NCBI GenBank assembly: GCA_018827585.1
Contig: JAHJXP010000280.1
Location: 1 to 6,380 of the forward strand
Length of the DNA stretch: 6,380 bases
DNA from: Pseudomonadota bacterium
GTDB lineage: Bacteria > Desulfobacterota > Syntrophia > Syntrophales > UBA5619
Direction of reading: 5' to 3'
The notes under the pieces are model-generated. The model searched no databases. It was given only the letters and a program-made list of their open reading frames with translations, and had not been told where the DNA came from. This document shows, piece after piece, positions 1 through 5,272 of this stretch (positions are counted from its first letter, which is position 1; every line of letters starts with the position of its first letter). The translations under genes were made by a program, and so were the position numbers.

Positions 1-66
1 CAGGCTGCTCTCTTTTATGCGAAAGATTTTATCGAACATTCCGACATGAGGCCGGCATATGCCTGA
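1..66 (+). pseudogene. C-terminal end of a probable DUF433 antitoxin, cut by the window edge
   Basis: An open frame runs from base 1 to a TGA at 64-66 and gives 21 residues (QAALFYAKDF... ending RPAYA). It overlaps by 8 bp the ATG of a DUF5615-like toxin reading frame at 59, which is the usual layout of DUF433-DUF5615 (VapBC-like) toxin-antitoxin pairs. The 'AALFYAKDF' stretch resembles the helix near the end of DUF433 proteins, where an Ala-Leu-x-Tyr-Tyr pattern is common. The upstream part lies outside the window, so it cannot be said whether this gene is whole. The identification rests mainly on the neighbour and the overlap and is weak. Confidence 0.3.
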
Positions 67-182
67 ATCCCTCAGGTTGTATCTCGATCAAATGCTACAC
101 CAGGGTCGCCCAAGTATTAAGGCAGGCGGGATATGATGTGTTGCGAGCTTCAGAAACGGGTCAATCCCGCGCCGATGATCAA
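59..182 (+). pseudogene. DUF5615 PIN-like toxin, frameshifted and truncated
   Basis: The reading frame opens at ATG 59 with MPESLRLYLDQML. After a one-base shift near 101-106 it continues in another frame as VAQVLRQAGYDVLRASETGQ and then SRADDQ. Joined, this is the N-terminal third of a DUF5615 protein, a PIN/Mut7-C-like putative RNase with early acidic residues (D in LDQ, later ADD). Left in the first frame the protein stops after 25 codons. Homology ends at 182, exactly where the 28-bp hairpin repeat starts, and nothing DUF5615-like is visible afterwards. It is therefore broken twice, by a frameshift and by loss of the 3' two thirds. The family call is from recognised sequence pattern and is fairly secure despite the short length. 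Confidence 0.6.
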
Positions 183-209
183 GTATTGGGACAGCTCCCG
201 ATTATTTTC
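182..209 (+). repeat. REP-like hairpin repeat, copy A (28 bp, identical to 995-1022)
   Basis: The core is ATTGGGA-CAGC-TCCCGAT, a 7-bp stem (one G-T pair) with a CAGC tetraloop, followed by TATTTT. The 28 bases recur without a mismatch at 995-1022, and the core GGGACAGCTCC recurs at 784-794. The stem plus T-run could also act as an intrinsic terminator. Copy A abuts the broken end of the DUF5615 gene. Similar hairpins with an ACAGC-type loop recur at 1701-1721 and 5289-5305, which points to a dispersed REP-type family. Confidence 0.75.
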
Positions 210-240
210 TTTCCTCCCTCCACTTTTCCCCCGTGTCATT

Positions 241-474
241 CTACATTGAGGCGTTACCGGCAAGCCTCTCCCTCACCCACATTCTGACGAGTGTGGACAT
301 ACCAAGGCCTTTATGATCCGCAACTTCTTTCAATTCGGCCAGGGTTGGTTCATCGAGACGCAATGTCAGGACCCGTTCTTTTCGGAATGATAAGCCTTCC
401 GGTCCAGGCAGGAAGTCTTTGACAATCTTTCCTGTTTTCATGGGTTCATCCGTGTATATGATTTTCTTTGTCAT
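241..474 (-). CDS. brnA: BrnA-type antitoxin
   Basis: This 77-residue protein is the antitoxin partner of BrnT. In the family it neutralises BrnT and, as a dimeric DNA-binding protein, represses its own operon. Visible features are an N-terminal toxin-binding region (about residues 1-30, MTKKIIYTDE...), a beta-strand plus helices typical of ribbon-helix-helix antitoxins (VLTLRLDEPTLAELKEVAD, about 35-53), and the BrnA signature tail LGMSTLVRMWVRERL (about 57-71), close to the family pattern G-x-x-x-x-x-LIRMWLRERL. The start at 474 is preferred over an in-frame ATG at 510 because it matches the family N-terminus and follows a purine-rich GGGGAAGAAG ribosome site. It overlaps the end of brnT by 29 nt, so translation is probably coupled. 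The toxin-first order is normal for brnTA. It stops at TAG 243-241. Confidence 0.9.
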   Translation of the reverse strand: MTKKIIYTDEPMKTGKIVKDFLPGPEGLSFRKERVLTLRLDEPTLAELKEVADHKGLGMSTLVRMWVRERLAGNASM

Positions 475-736
475 AAATCTTCTTCCCCTTTCTCCAGTAA
501 CCTGCTCCAATGATCCGGATTCTTCCTTCTCTAACGGTAAAGCGGACTGTCATGACGCCGCCTTTTACCTTACCGAGGCAGAAAAAACGATCTTCCTCCC
601 CGCCGTGATCCAAGTCCTCAACGATAACACGCTGAGGATCGGCAAAGGCGTATTGGGCTTCATAGAAAGAAACCCCGTGCTTTTCCGTGTTTTGTTCATT
701 CTTGAAGTCATCCCATTCAAAGTCCGGTGGTTTCAT
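446..736 (-). CDS. brnT: BrnT-type ribonuclease toxin
   Basis: A 96-residue toxin of the BrnT family, which has a RelE-like fold and in characterised members cleaves RNA to arrest growth under stress. The N-terminus shows the family hallmark FEWDxxKNxxNxxKHGVSFxEA (residues 6-27 region), followed by DPQRVIVEDLDH, the EDRF turn and the beta strands VRFTVREGRIRIIGA (about 64-78). The last part departs from the usual ISARxAxxxE pattern and reads IGAGYWRKGKKIYDKEN, so activity could be altered. The start at 736 is chosen because homology begins there and a promoter-like element ends 6 nt upstream. The open frame extends to 880, but the extra 48 residues run through the inverted-repeat region and look like chance coding. 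It is followed by brnA with overlap. Confidence 0.92.
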   Translation of the reverse strand: MKPPDFEWDDFKNEQNTEKHGVSFYEAQYAFADPQRVIVEDLDHGGEEDRFFCLGKVKGGVMTVRFTVREGRIRIIGAGYWRKGKKIYDKENHIHG

Positions 737-742
737 GATGTC

Positions 743-771
743 AATGTAATACGAACGCATGCTATTGTCAA
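743..771 (-). promoter_or_regulatory. Putative sigma70 promoter of brnTA, leaderless layout
   Basis: Reading the minus strand, a perfect -35 TTGACA (771-766) is followed by 17 nt and a -10-like TACATT (748-743). Six bases then separate the -10 from ATG 736, so the expected start point falls on or next to the A of the start codon and no Shine-Dalgarno sequence is present. A second TTGACA overlaps the region just before the ATG. BrnA-type antitoxins repress their own operon, so an operator is expected here, but no clear palindrome was seen apart from GCATGC in the spacer. Confidence 0.55.
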
Positions 772-792
772 CCGGAAAAAGGGGGGACAGCT

Positions 793-1002
793 CCAATACT
801 GTTCGGCATGATATTTTCCCATAAACATCAGTGTTATAATTCATTGATATAACATGACAAATAGCAATTAACTTCTTCATATTCTGTGAACTGGTGGCTC
901 AGGGCCGACAGATTAATTCCCCTCCGTAATTGCTATAGCCAATGAATATATGCGGTTACGGATTCTGCCTCCGCAGTCAATATTCATGCCGAACAGTATT
1001 GG
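793..1002. repeat. Inverted-repeat pair enclosing about 165 bp of non-coding DNA
   Basis: The left arm (793-814) and right arm (980-1002) are inverted copies. 19 bp match exactly (793-811 against 984-1002, reading TCATGCCGAACAGTATTGG on the right), and the match extends to about 22 bp if one inserted base is allowed. Both arms carry the same-strand core GGGACAGCTCC at their ends (784-794 and 1001-1011). The DNA between has no convincing gene but can fold: ATGAATAT-TGCGG (942-955) pairs with CCGCA-ATATTCAT (971-987). CCGTAA (924-929) can alternatively pair with TTACGG (956-961). The layout is that of a small non-autonomous (MITE/REP-like) element. No transposase is present in the window. Confidence 0.6.
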
Positions 1003-1022
1003 GACAGCTCCCGATTATTTTC
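995..1022 (+). repeat. REP-like hairpin repeat, copy C (28 bp, identical to 182-209)
   Basis: An exact copy of the repeat at 182-209, in the same orientation, with the stem ATTGGGA-CAGC-TCCCGAT followed by TATTTT. Together the two copies bracket the brnTA module and the inverted-repeat region. This copy also overlaps the right arm of the inverted repeat (980-1002), so the two repeat systems share bases. Confidence 0.75.
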
Positions 1023-1121
1023 GCCATGCTATCAAAAACAGAGTGTTGGCAACGGCACTGGAAATTGCGGATGAGGCCGTAAAATAATTCGCCATGAAAA
1101 GCGAAACTATTCAACAGATTA

Positions 1122-1695
1122 ACAGATGTAGATCCGGTCAGCCAGAATATCACGGCGGAGACCATTGCCGCTGCTTTGTCTCCCAGGACCAAAGGGATCG
1201 TCGTCGTTCACTTAACTGGGTAGCCTTGCGACATGGATCCGATCATGAATCTGGCTCGCGAGAAGGGTCTATGGGTCGTTGAGGACTGCGCCCAGGCCAA
1301 CGGGGCAACGTATAAGGGTCGTCAGGTCGGGTCCATGGGAGATGTTGCGGCATTTTCCTTTTGCCAAGACAAGATCATTACCACCGGTGGCGAAGGGGGG
1401 ATGGTCACACTATGTCTTTGTCGAACCGGAAGCCCTGAAATCAGATTGGTCCAGGGATAGAATCATGACTGCACTCATGGCCGAAGGCATCCCCTGTGGT
1501 TCGGGAAGTTGCAGTGAAATCTATCTGGAAAAGGCGTTTGATCAGGGCGCGCTCAGGCCCAAAGAGAGGCTTCCAGTTGCCAAGCAGCTTGGGGAAACCA
1601 GCCTGATGTTCATGGTGCATCCGACGCTGTCGGTGGATGATATGGAAGATGTAGTCCGGGCAATGGATAAAGTTATGAGCGTCGCTGTCCGCTGA
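1122..1695 (+). pseudogene. DegT/DnrJ/EryC1/StrS sugar aminotransferase, broken
   Basis: Family members are PLP-dependent aminotransferases that act on nucleotide-sugar keto intermediates in surface polysaccharide or antibiotic-sugar synthesis. The remnant begins near 1125 with DVDPVSQNITAETIAAAL and continues through SPRTKGIVVVHLTG. It then meets TAG (1221-1223) where the family has Trp before PCDMDPI. It resumes with GLWVVEDCAQANGATYKG and VAAFSFCQDKIITTGGEGG, which holds the PLP-binding lysine in the DK pair. At about 1401-1410 the frame changes and roughly 150 or more family residues are missing. The C-terminal part reads HYVFVEPEAL, GIPCGSGSCSEIYLEKAFD and LGETSLMFMVHPTLS, and ends at TGA 1693-1695. 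The N-terminal 90 or so residues are also absent. It cannot make a working enzyme. Confidence 0.88.
1435..1523 (+). repeat. 89-bp segment shared with 5430-5518
   Basis: This part of the DegT remnant, coding from ALKSDWSRDRIMT to SCSEI, matches 5430-5518 at 82 of 89 positions. All seven differences fall at silent codon positions (for example TCA/TCT, AGG/AGA, TGT/TGC, GGT/GGA), so the encoded residues are identical. This indicates two once-functional related genes, not a recent copy of a dead one. Confidence 0.9.
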
Positions 1696-1700
1696 TGGGG

Positions 1701-1721
1701 ATAGGGGGGCAGCGCCCCTAT
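1701..1721 (+). repeat. REP-like hairpin with T-rich tail, possible terminator
   Basis: ATAGGGG (1701-1707) and CCCCTAT (1715-1721) form a perfect 7-bp stem around GGCAGCG and are followed by TATTT. It starts 6 bp after the stop codon of the DegT remnant and belongs to the same ACAGC/GCAGC hairpin family seen at 182, 995 and 5289. At 1738-1745 the sequence CTGTCCCC resembles the start of another copy in the opposite orientation, so this may be a degenerate pair. It could terminate transcription from the left. Confidence 0.6.
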
Positions 1722-1766
1722 TATTTCCCTAAAGATACTGTCCCCCGAAATTACCCATTTATTCCT

Positions 1767-1815
1767 TTGACTATTTTACGGGCATGATGTAGATATGCAT
1801 TGCAATCTTACATCA
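1767..1815 (+). promoter_or_regulatory. Putative promoter and near-palindromic operator of ATPase 1
   Basis: A -35-like TTGACT (1767-1772) is followed after 17 nt by the weak -10 TAGATA (1790-1795). Overlapping it is a 31-bp near-palindrome: TGATGTAGATATGCA (1785-1799), one central base, then an inverted copy at 1801-1815, with 11 of 15 positions matching without gaps and more if a one-base shift is allowed. A symmetric site over the -10 is what a repressor dimer would use. The same bases could instead form a hairpin in the 5' leader. No regulator gene adjoins it, so the binding protein is unknown. Confidence 0.45.
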
Positions 1816-1832
1816 CGGTAGGCAGAACGCAA

Positions 1833-3017
1833 ATGGCCAAGAACGATATCATGACCAGGCTGCTCCAGCAGCCGGAGCGGTCCTTTTTCCTGTTTGGCCC
1901 CCGAGGAACAGGGAAGAGTACCTGGCTTCAACAAACGCTTCCCGATGCCTTCAGGCTCGACCTGCTGGATGCCTCTCTTTTTCTCGAGCTTTCGCGCGAC
2001 CCTCATCGGCTTGAGGCATTGATCGGCGGGCGGGCGGCAGACGCCTGGATCGTGCTCGACGAAATCCAAAAAGTCCCCCCCCTTCTGGACGAAGTTCATC
2101 GTCTCATGTGGTTGCAGAAGTGGAACTTTGCTCTTTGCGGATCGTCAGCCCGCAAACTTCGCCGGGGAGGCGCCAACCTGCTCGCCGGCCGGGCGCTGAC
2201 ATTATCCATGGAAAGTTTTTCTGCCACCGAGCTGGGCGATTCGTTCGACCTCGAATTCGCGCTGAATTGGGGTATGCTTCCCTTCGTATGGAACGACCCC
2301 CAATACGCCGCCGACATCCTTGCAGCTTATGTGAATACCTATCTCAAAGAAGAGTTGCAGGCCGAGGGTTTAATCCGCAATGTTCCGCCGTTTGTCCGTT
2401 TTCTCTCCATTGCGGGCCAGATCAACGGACATATCGTAAATGTCCAGAATATTGCCCGCGATGCCGCCGTCGCCCGGAGTACGGTGGATAACTACTTTGG
2501 TGTTTTAACCGACACCCTGGTGGGACACTTTCTTCCCGCATGGCGACCGGGTCTCAAGGTCCGGGAGGCAACACAGCCAAAATTCTACTGGTTCGACCCG
2601 GGGGTGGCCCGCGCTTCTGCCGGTTTGTTGCGCGATCCAACAGACCGGCTATGGCAGGGCGCAGCGCTCGAAACAATGATCTACCATGAGCTGCGCGTTT
2701 ACAACGAAGTCAGCCGTAAACAACGTCCGTTGCACTACTACCGGACCCCGGCCGGTGTGGAGATCGATTTTGTTATTGAAACCGCTCACCGGCGACCGGA
2801 CAGTCTCCCCCGGGTGATCGCCGTCGAAGTGAAACGGGCCGAGCGATGGGATCGCGCCTGGGAAAAGCCTATGCGATCCCTTGCCGATAACGCCGGAGTG
2901 ACTGTGGAACGTATGTTTGGCGTCTATTGCGGTTCGCGAAGTTACCAGTTCGACAACATCACAGTATTGCCTTTTGCTGACTTCATAAAGGCCCTCTTTG
3001 CCGGCGAGGTCTTTTAG
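1833..3017 (+). CDS. AAA_14/DUF4143 ATPase (copy 1)
   Basis: A P-loop ATPase of the AAA_14 plus DUF4143 family, widespread in bacteria and archaea and with no settled function. The protein is 394 residues from ATG 1833. The frame can also start at TTG 1800, but family members begin near MAKNDIMTRLL. Numbered from ATG 1833, the order is Walker A GPRGTGKST (22-30), Walker B WIVLDEIQK (72-80), a sensor-like LCGSSARKL (101-109) and GRALTLSMESF (119-129). The DUF4143 region (about 165-330) includes a winged-helix-like stretch VNVQNIARDAAVARSTVDNY. The C-terminus has EID (310-312) and EVK (332-334), matching the D...ExK core of PD-(D/E)XK-like folds. All motifs are present and there are no internal stops, so it appears functional. 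It is a single-gene unit flanked by broken genes. The ribosome site is weak (GGTAGG about 10 nt before ATG). Confidence 0.9.
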   Translation: MAKNDIMTRLLQQPERSFFLFGPRGTGKSTWLQQTLPDAFRLDLLDASLFLELSRDPHRLEALIGGRAADAWIVLDEIQKVPPLLDEVHRLMWLQKWNFALCGSSARKLRRGGANLLAGRALTLSMESFSATELGDSFDLEFALNWGMLPFVWNDPQYAADILAAYVNTYLKEELQAEGLIRNVPPFVRFLSIAGQINGHIVNVQNIARDAAVARSTVDNYFGVLTDTLVGHFLPAWRPGLKVREATQPKFYWFDPGVARASAGLLRDPTDRLWQGAALETMIYHELRVYNEVSRKQRPLHYYRTPAGVEIDFVIETAHRRPDSLPRVIAVEVKRAERWDRAWEKPMRSLADNAGVTVERMFGVYCGSRSYQFDNITVLPFADFIKALFAGEVF

Positions 3018-3037
3018 GTTTTAAGTGTTAGGTGAAG

Positions 3038-3166
3038 ATGGCTTATCGGTCTTTTGAAGAACTTGAGGTTTGGAAACTGGGATGCCGTTTGGCTGTCCGG
3101 ATTTATGAGGTGCTCAAAGAATGCAGGGATTTTCTGAATCAGGATGGGCCAGGAAGGTGTTTTTAG
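3038..3166 (+). pseudogene. S23-type four-helix-bundle protein, truncated
   Basis: ATG 3038 opens MAYRSFEELEVWKLGCRLAV and then RIYEVLKECRDF, the first third of the four-helix-bundle family first known from 23S rRNA intervening sequences (S23/IVP, about 115-130 residues). The family normally continues with a conserved QxxRSAxSIPSNIAEG block, which is absent. After CRDF at about 3133 the sequence changes to LNQDGPGRCF and stops at TAG 3164-3166. The stop overlaps the last codons of the convergent RelE-type toxin gene. Repeated TTAGG-like words (3013-3032) precede it, as is often seen before S23 genes. The native role is unknown and this copy is dead. Confidence 0.8.
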
Positions 3167-3414
3167 ATATCTTTTCTGTGGCCGATCTTTACCACCAGGA
3201 TCACAAGAGTGTCATCATGAATTTCATAAATGATGCGGTAATCTCCCGCTCTTATTTTGTGAAACTTGTTGTTTCCCTTCATTTTTGTTATAGCCGGGTC
3301 TGGCAGATTTTCAGCGAGGGCGTCGATTTTCCTCTTTATTCGTATCAATTCCTTTTGGGGAAGTGTTCTCAGATTCTTTTCGACAGCGGGTCTGAACTTT
3401 ATTGTGTATGCCAT
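3163..3414 (-). CDS. RelE/ParE-family toxin
   Basis: An 83-residue toxin of the RelE/StbE type. Members with the catalytic set cleave mRNA in the ribosomal A site. Visible landmarks are YTIKFRPAVEKNLRTLP (3-19), a helix with KRKIDALAENLPDP, the basic strand KMKGNNKFHKIRAGDYRIIY (44-63) carrying the family RxGDYRIIY motif, and the closing VVKIGHRKDI (74-83). The family usually ends GHRKDVYR, so the tail is two or so residues short. The start at 3414 is chosen by homology; an upstream ATG at 3462 would add 16 residues lying inside the antitoxin gene. It follows the antitoxin stop by one base, so the two genes are translationally coupled. Its 3' end overlaps the stop of the S23 remnant on the other strand. 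Confidence 0.93.
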   Translation of the reverse strand: MAYTIKFRPAVEKNLRTLPQKELIRIKRKIDALAENLPDPAITKMKGNNKFHKIRAGDYRIIYEIHDDTLVILVVKIGHRKDI

Positions 3415-3415
3415 T

Positions 3416-3667
3416 TTAGAGACCCAATTTTTTCCAGAACTGCTCGGCGGGGATGTCCTCACCCTGCTCTTTTATTGCCTTAATGGCATCGGCAATATCT
3501 ATGCGGTCTTCTAATTCCTGAAGCAGCCTGAGTTTGTCCATTGCGACCAGAGCGGCAATCTCCTCGCCTCTTCTGGTCAGAATGATAGATTCTTTCCCAA
3601 AGGATACGCGGTTAACAATATTAGAAAAGTTTTTTCTGACATCCGCCGTGGATATTTTTGTGGTCAT
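3416..3667 (-). CDS. Phd/YefM-family antitoxin
   Basis: An 83-residue antitoxin. The N-terminal Phd/YefM fold reads ISTADVRKNFSNIVNRV (5-21), followed by KESIILTRRGEEIAALVAM (25-43), the standard strand pair that forms the DNA-binding dimer. The C-terminal part (44-83, ELEDRIDIADAIKAIKE... FWKKLGL) is the charged tail that wraps the toxin. In the family it represses its own operon, with tighter binding in complex with toxin. The start at 3667 is chosen because AGGAG sits 8 nt upstream (3680-3676) and homology begins there; the frame opens at 3721 but would cover the promoter. It is the first gene of the pair, with the toxin one base downstream. Confidence 0.93.
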   Translation of the reverse strand: MTTKISTADVRKNFSNIVNRVSFGKESIILTRRGEEIAALVAMDKLRLLQELEDRIDIADAIKAIKEQGEDIPAEQFWKKLGL

Positions 3668-3675
3668 CGCAGCAT

Positions 3676-3726
3676 CTCCTGTGTACGTTATAGACAAATA
3701 GTACAATAGAGCAGATAGCATGTCAA
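3676..3726 (-). promoter_or_regulatory. Promoter, phased ATAG repeats and RBS of the Phd-RelE module
   Basis: On the minus strand, TTGACA (3726-3721) is followed by 17 nt and TACTAT (3703-3698), a strong sigma70-type promoter. The ribosome site AGGAG is at 3680-3676. The word ATAG on the plus strand (CTAT on the minus) occurs at 3690, 3698, 3706 and 3715, spaced 8, 8 and 9 bp across the -10 and transcription start. This is a likely operator for the Phd-type antitoxin. The leader is about 24 nt, unlike the leaderless layout proposed for other genes here. Confidence 0.6.
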
Positions 3727-3780
3727 GCGGTAATAAAAGGGTTTTAGTCTAACCGTAAAACCTATAATTTCAAGGGAATT

Positions 3781-3939
3781 TTCCATTGGACGACGGCGAT
3801 CGGTTTTTTCAGCGATCTGGTTTACGTGTGCGCGCCGGCGCCGCTGCAATCGGGCGTCGCCAAGGGGCTGAGGGAATTGGATCCTGAATATTACAAAGGG
3901 CTTTCGCGGATATATCGGGAGAAACGGGACAATATCTGA
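3781..3939 (+). pseudogene. Fragment of a class I/II PLP aminotransferase
   Basis: One open stretch encodes FHWTTAIGFFSDLVYVCAPA and then PLQSGVAKGLRELDPEYYKG and LSRIYREKRDNI, ending at TGA 3937-3939. This resembles the segment after the PLP lysine in class I/II aminotransferases of the methionine/kynurenine type, where a 'VxAPxPLQxxVAxGL' helix is followed by 'YYxxLxxxYxxKRD'. The segments before and after are missing and there is no start codon or ribosome site. It is a roughly 50-codon relic of an enzyme of about 390 residues. The bases on its left (3727-3780) hold nothing I can identify. The family call comes from pattern only. Confidence 0.45.
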
Positions 3940-4003
3940 GACGCCCTTTCACAACCAATAGTTCTCGGTGCACCGATAAGTAATCCTTTTCCCTTTTAAA
4001 AAT

Positions 4004-4041
4004 TGGTTGACAATCGTCCGCGAAGTGGTTAATATTCGTCC
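4004..4041 (+). promoter_or_regulatory. Promoter of ATPase 2, overlain by a 16-bp direct repeat
   Basis: A perfect -35 TTGACA (4007-4012), a 17-nt spacer and a -10 TAATAT (4030-4035) stand 6 nt before ATG 4042, predicting a leaderless mRNA; there is no Shine-Dalgarno sequence. Two direct repeats coincide with the promoter boxes: TGGTTGACAATCGTCC (4004-4019) and TGGTTAATATTCGTCC (4026-4041), with 13 of 16 positions matching and a period of 22 bp, about two helical turns. A protein binding both copies on one face would cover the -35, the -10 and the start site. Confidence 0.6.
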
Positions 4042-5271
4042 ATGATTAGACGGCATATCCTCAATAAGATTCTGGAAGCGCTTTCCGACACCCCGGTTGT
4101 GTTGTTGAGTGGTGCGAGGCAGACCGGCAAGAGCACCCTGGCAAAATGGCTGGCGGAGGGCTCCCATCCGGCGCGGTACGTCACCCTCGATGACGCCGCG
4201 GTTTTTGCCTCGGTCAAGCAGGACCCCGCAGGTTTCATCCAAGGTCTCGACGGTGCGGTAGTGATTGACGAGGTTCAACGGGTCCCGGAGCTATTTTCCG
4301 CTATCAAGCTAACTGTTGACCGGGAGCGAAATCCGGGACGTTTCTTGTTGACAGGTTCGGCCAATGTATTGCTCCTCCCCCGCCTTTCTGATTCCCTGTC
4401 GGGCCGTATGGAAATCCTGACCCTCTGGCCGTTTTCGCAGGGTGAGAAGGAGGGGGGCGACGATGCTTTTGTCGATGCCGTCTTTCATGACCAGGTTCCT
4501 TTCGTAAAAGGTTCAGAGAATTGTTCCGACCTGATACAGCGCCTGCTGACGGGCGGCTATCCGGAGATGCTTCTCCGGGTGAAACCGGCCCGGCGCCGAG
4601 CCTGGTTTTCCGCATACATAACCACTATCCTGCAACGGGATGTGAAAGATCTGGCCCAAATCAACGGATTGACGGCCTTTCCAAGGCTGTTCTCGCTGCT
4701 GGCGGCCAGGACGGGGACGATTCTTAACGTGGCCGAATTGTCACGGAGCGTCGGCCTGCCGCAAACGACCTTGAAACGTTACATGGCGCTATTGGAGACG
4801 ACCTTCCTCACGATCCTGCTGCCGCCATGGTCGGGAAATTTCAGCAAGCGCCTGGTAAAGACGCCCAAACTTTACCTGAATGACACGGGATTAGCGGCCC
4901 ACCTTCTTGGCGTCTATTCGGAAGAGATGCTGGGGGATGGCCGGTTTCTGGGCCCGTTGCTGGAAAATTTCGTCCTTCTGGAGCTGTTGAAACAGGCGTC
5001 ATGGAGTGAAACCCAGCCGCGACTTTTCTATTTCCGCACCCAGGCGGGACAGGAAATCGATGTGGTGATGGAGGATCCGGCGGGACGCATCGTCGGCATC
5101 GAAATCAAGGCGGCGGCCACCCTGACGAGGAGGGACTTTGCAGCCCTGAAGGATTTTTCGGAAAGCATGGGCGACGCCTTTCACCTCGGCATCATTTTGT
5201 ATACGGGTAGCGAACCGGTGTCTTTCGGCAAGAATTTACATGCCCTGCCCGTGTCAACCCTCTGGAAATAA
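4042..5271 (+). CDS. AAA_14/DUF4143 ATPase (copy 2)
   Basis: A second, clearly divergent member of the AAA_14/DUF4143 family, 409 residues. Motifs in order are Walker A SGARQTGKST (23-32), Walker B AVVIDEVQR (72-80), sensor 1 LLTGSAN (102-108) and the family signature SGRMEILTLWPFSQGE (120-135). A GGYPEM block (171-176) and the DUF4143 start AYITTILQRDVKDL (191-204) follow. Then comes a winged-helix-like element LNVAELSRSVGLPQTTLKRY (228-247) and a C-terminal nuclease-like core EID (338-340) plus EIK (354-356). It is full length, has no internal stops and starts at ATG 4042, where homology also begins. Copy 1 has GPRGTGKST and lacks the GRMEILTLWP and GGYPEM wording, so the two belong to different subgroups and did not arise by local duplication. 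Its biological role is not known. It stands alone, with its own promoter. Confidence 0.93.
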   Translation: MIRRHILNKILEALSDTPVVLLSGARQTGKSTLAKWLAEGSHPARYVTLDDAAVFASVKQDPAGFIQGLDGAVVIDEVQRVPELFSAIKLTVDRERNPGRFLLTGSANVLLLPRLSDSLSGRMEILTLWPFSQGEKEGGDDAFVDAVFHDQVPFVKGSENCSDLIQRLLTGGYPEMLLRVKPARRRAWFSAYITTILQRDVKDLAQINGLTAFPRLFSLLAARTGTILNVAELSRSVGLPQTTLKRYMALLETTFLTILLPPWSGNFSKRLVKTPKLYLNDTGLAAHLLGVYSEEMLGDGRFLGPLLENFVLLELLKQASWSETQPRLFYFRTQAGQEIDVVMEDPAGRIVGIEIKAAATLTRRDFAALKDFSESMGDAFHLGIILYTGSEPVSFGKNLHALPVSTLWK

Positions 5272-5272
5272 A

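Noticed and set aside
419..811. 130-codon plus-strand open frame opposite brnA and brnT
   Set aside because: It lies antisense to two well-recognised genes, has no family pattern and begins inside brnA. It is a shadow.
761..880. N-terminal extension of BrnT from 880
   Set aside because: The extra residues lie over the repeat arm and proposed promoter and have no match to the BrnT family. The start at 736 fits homology.
986..1087. 33-codon open frame starting MPNSIGTAPDYF and ending EIADEAVK
   Set aside because: It starts inside the inverted-repeat arm and runs through the 28-bp hairpin repeat, with no ribosome site. The last 20 residues could be the tail of some gene cut by the repeat, but I cannot name a family.
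1094..1282. Plus-strand frame starting MKSETIQQINR
   Set aside because: It overlaps the DegT remnant in another frame and its residues are low-complexity, Arg-rich chance coding. The first few residues could be a leftover DegT start, but this is too short to claim.
3121..3483. Plus-strand open frame of 120 codons opposite the RelE-type toxin
   Set aside because: Antisense to a clear toxin-antitoxin pair, with no recognisable domain.
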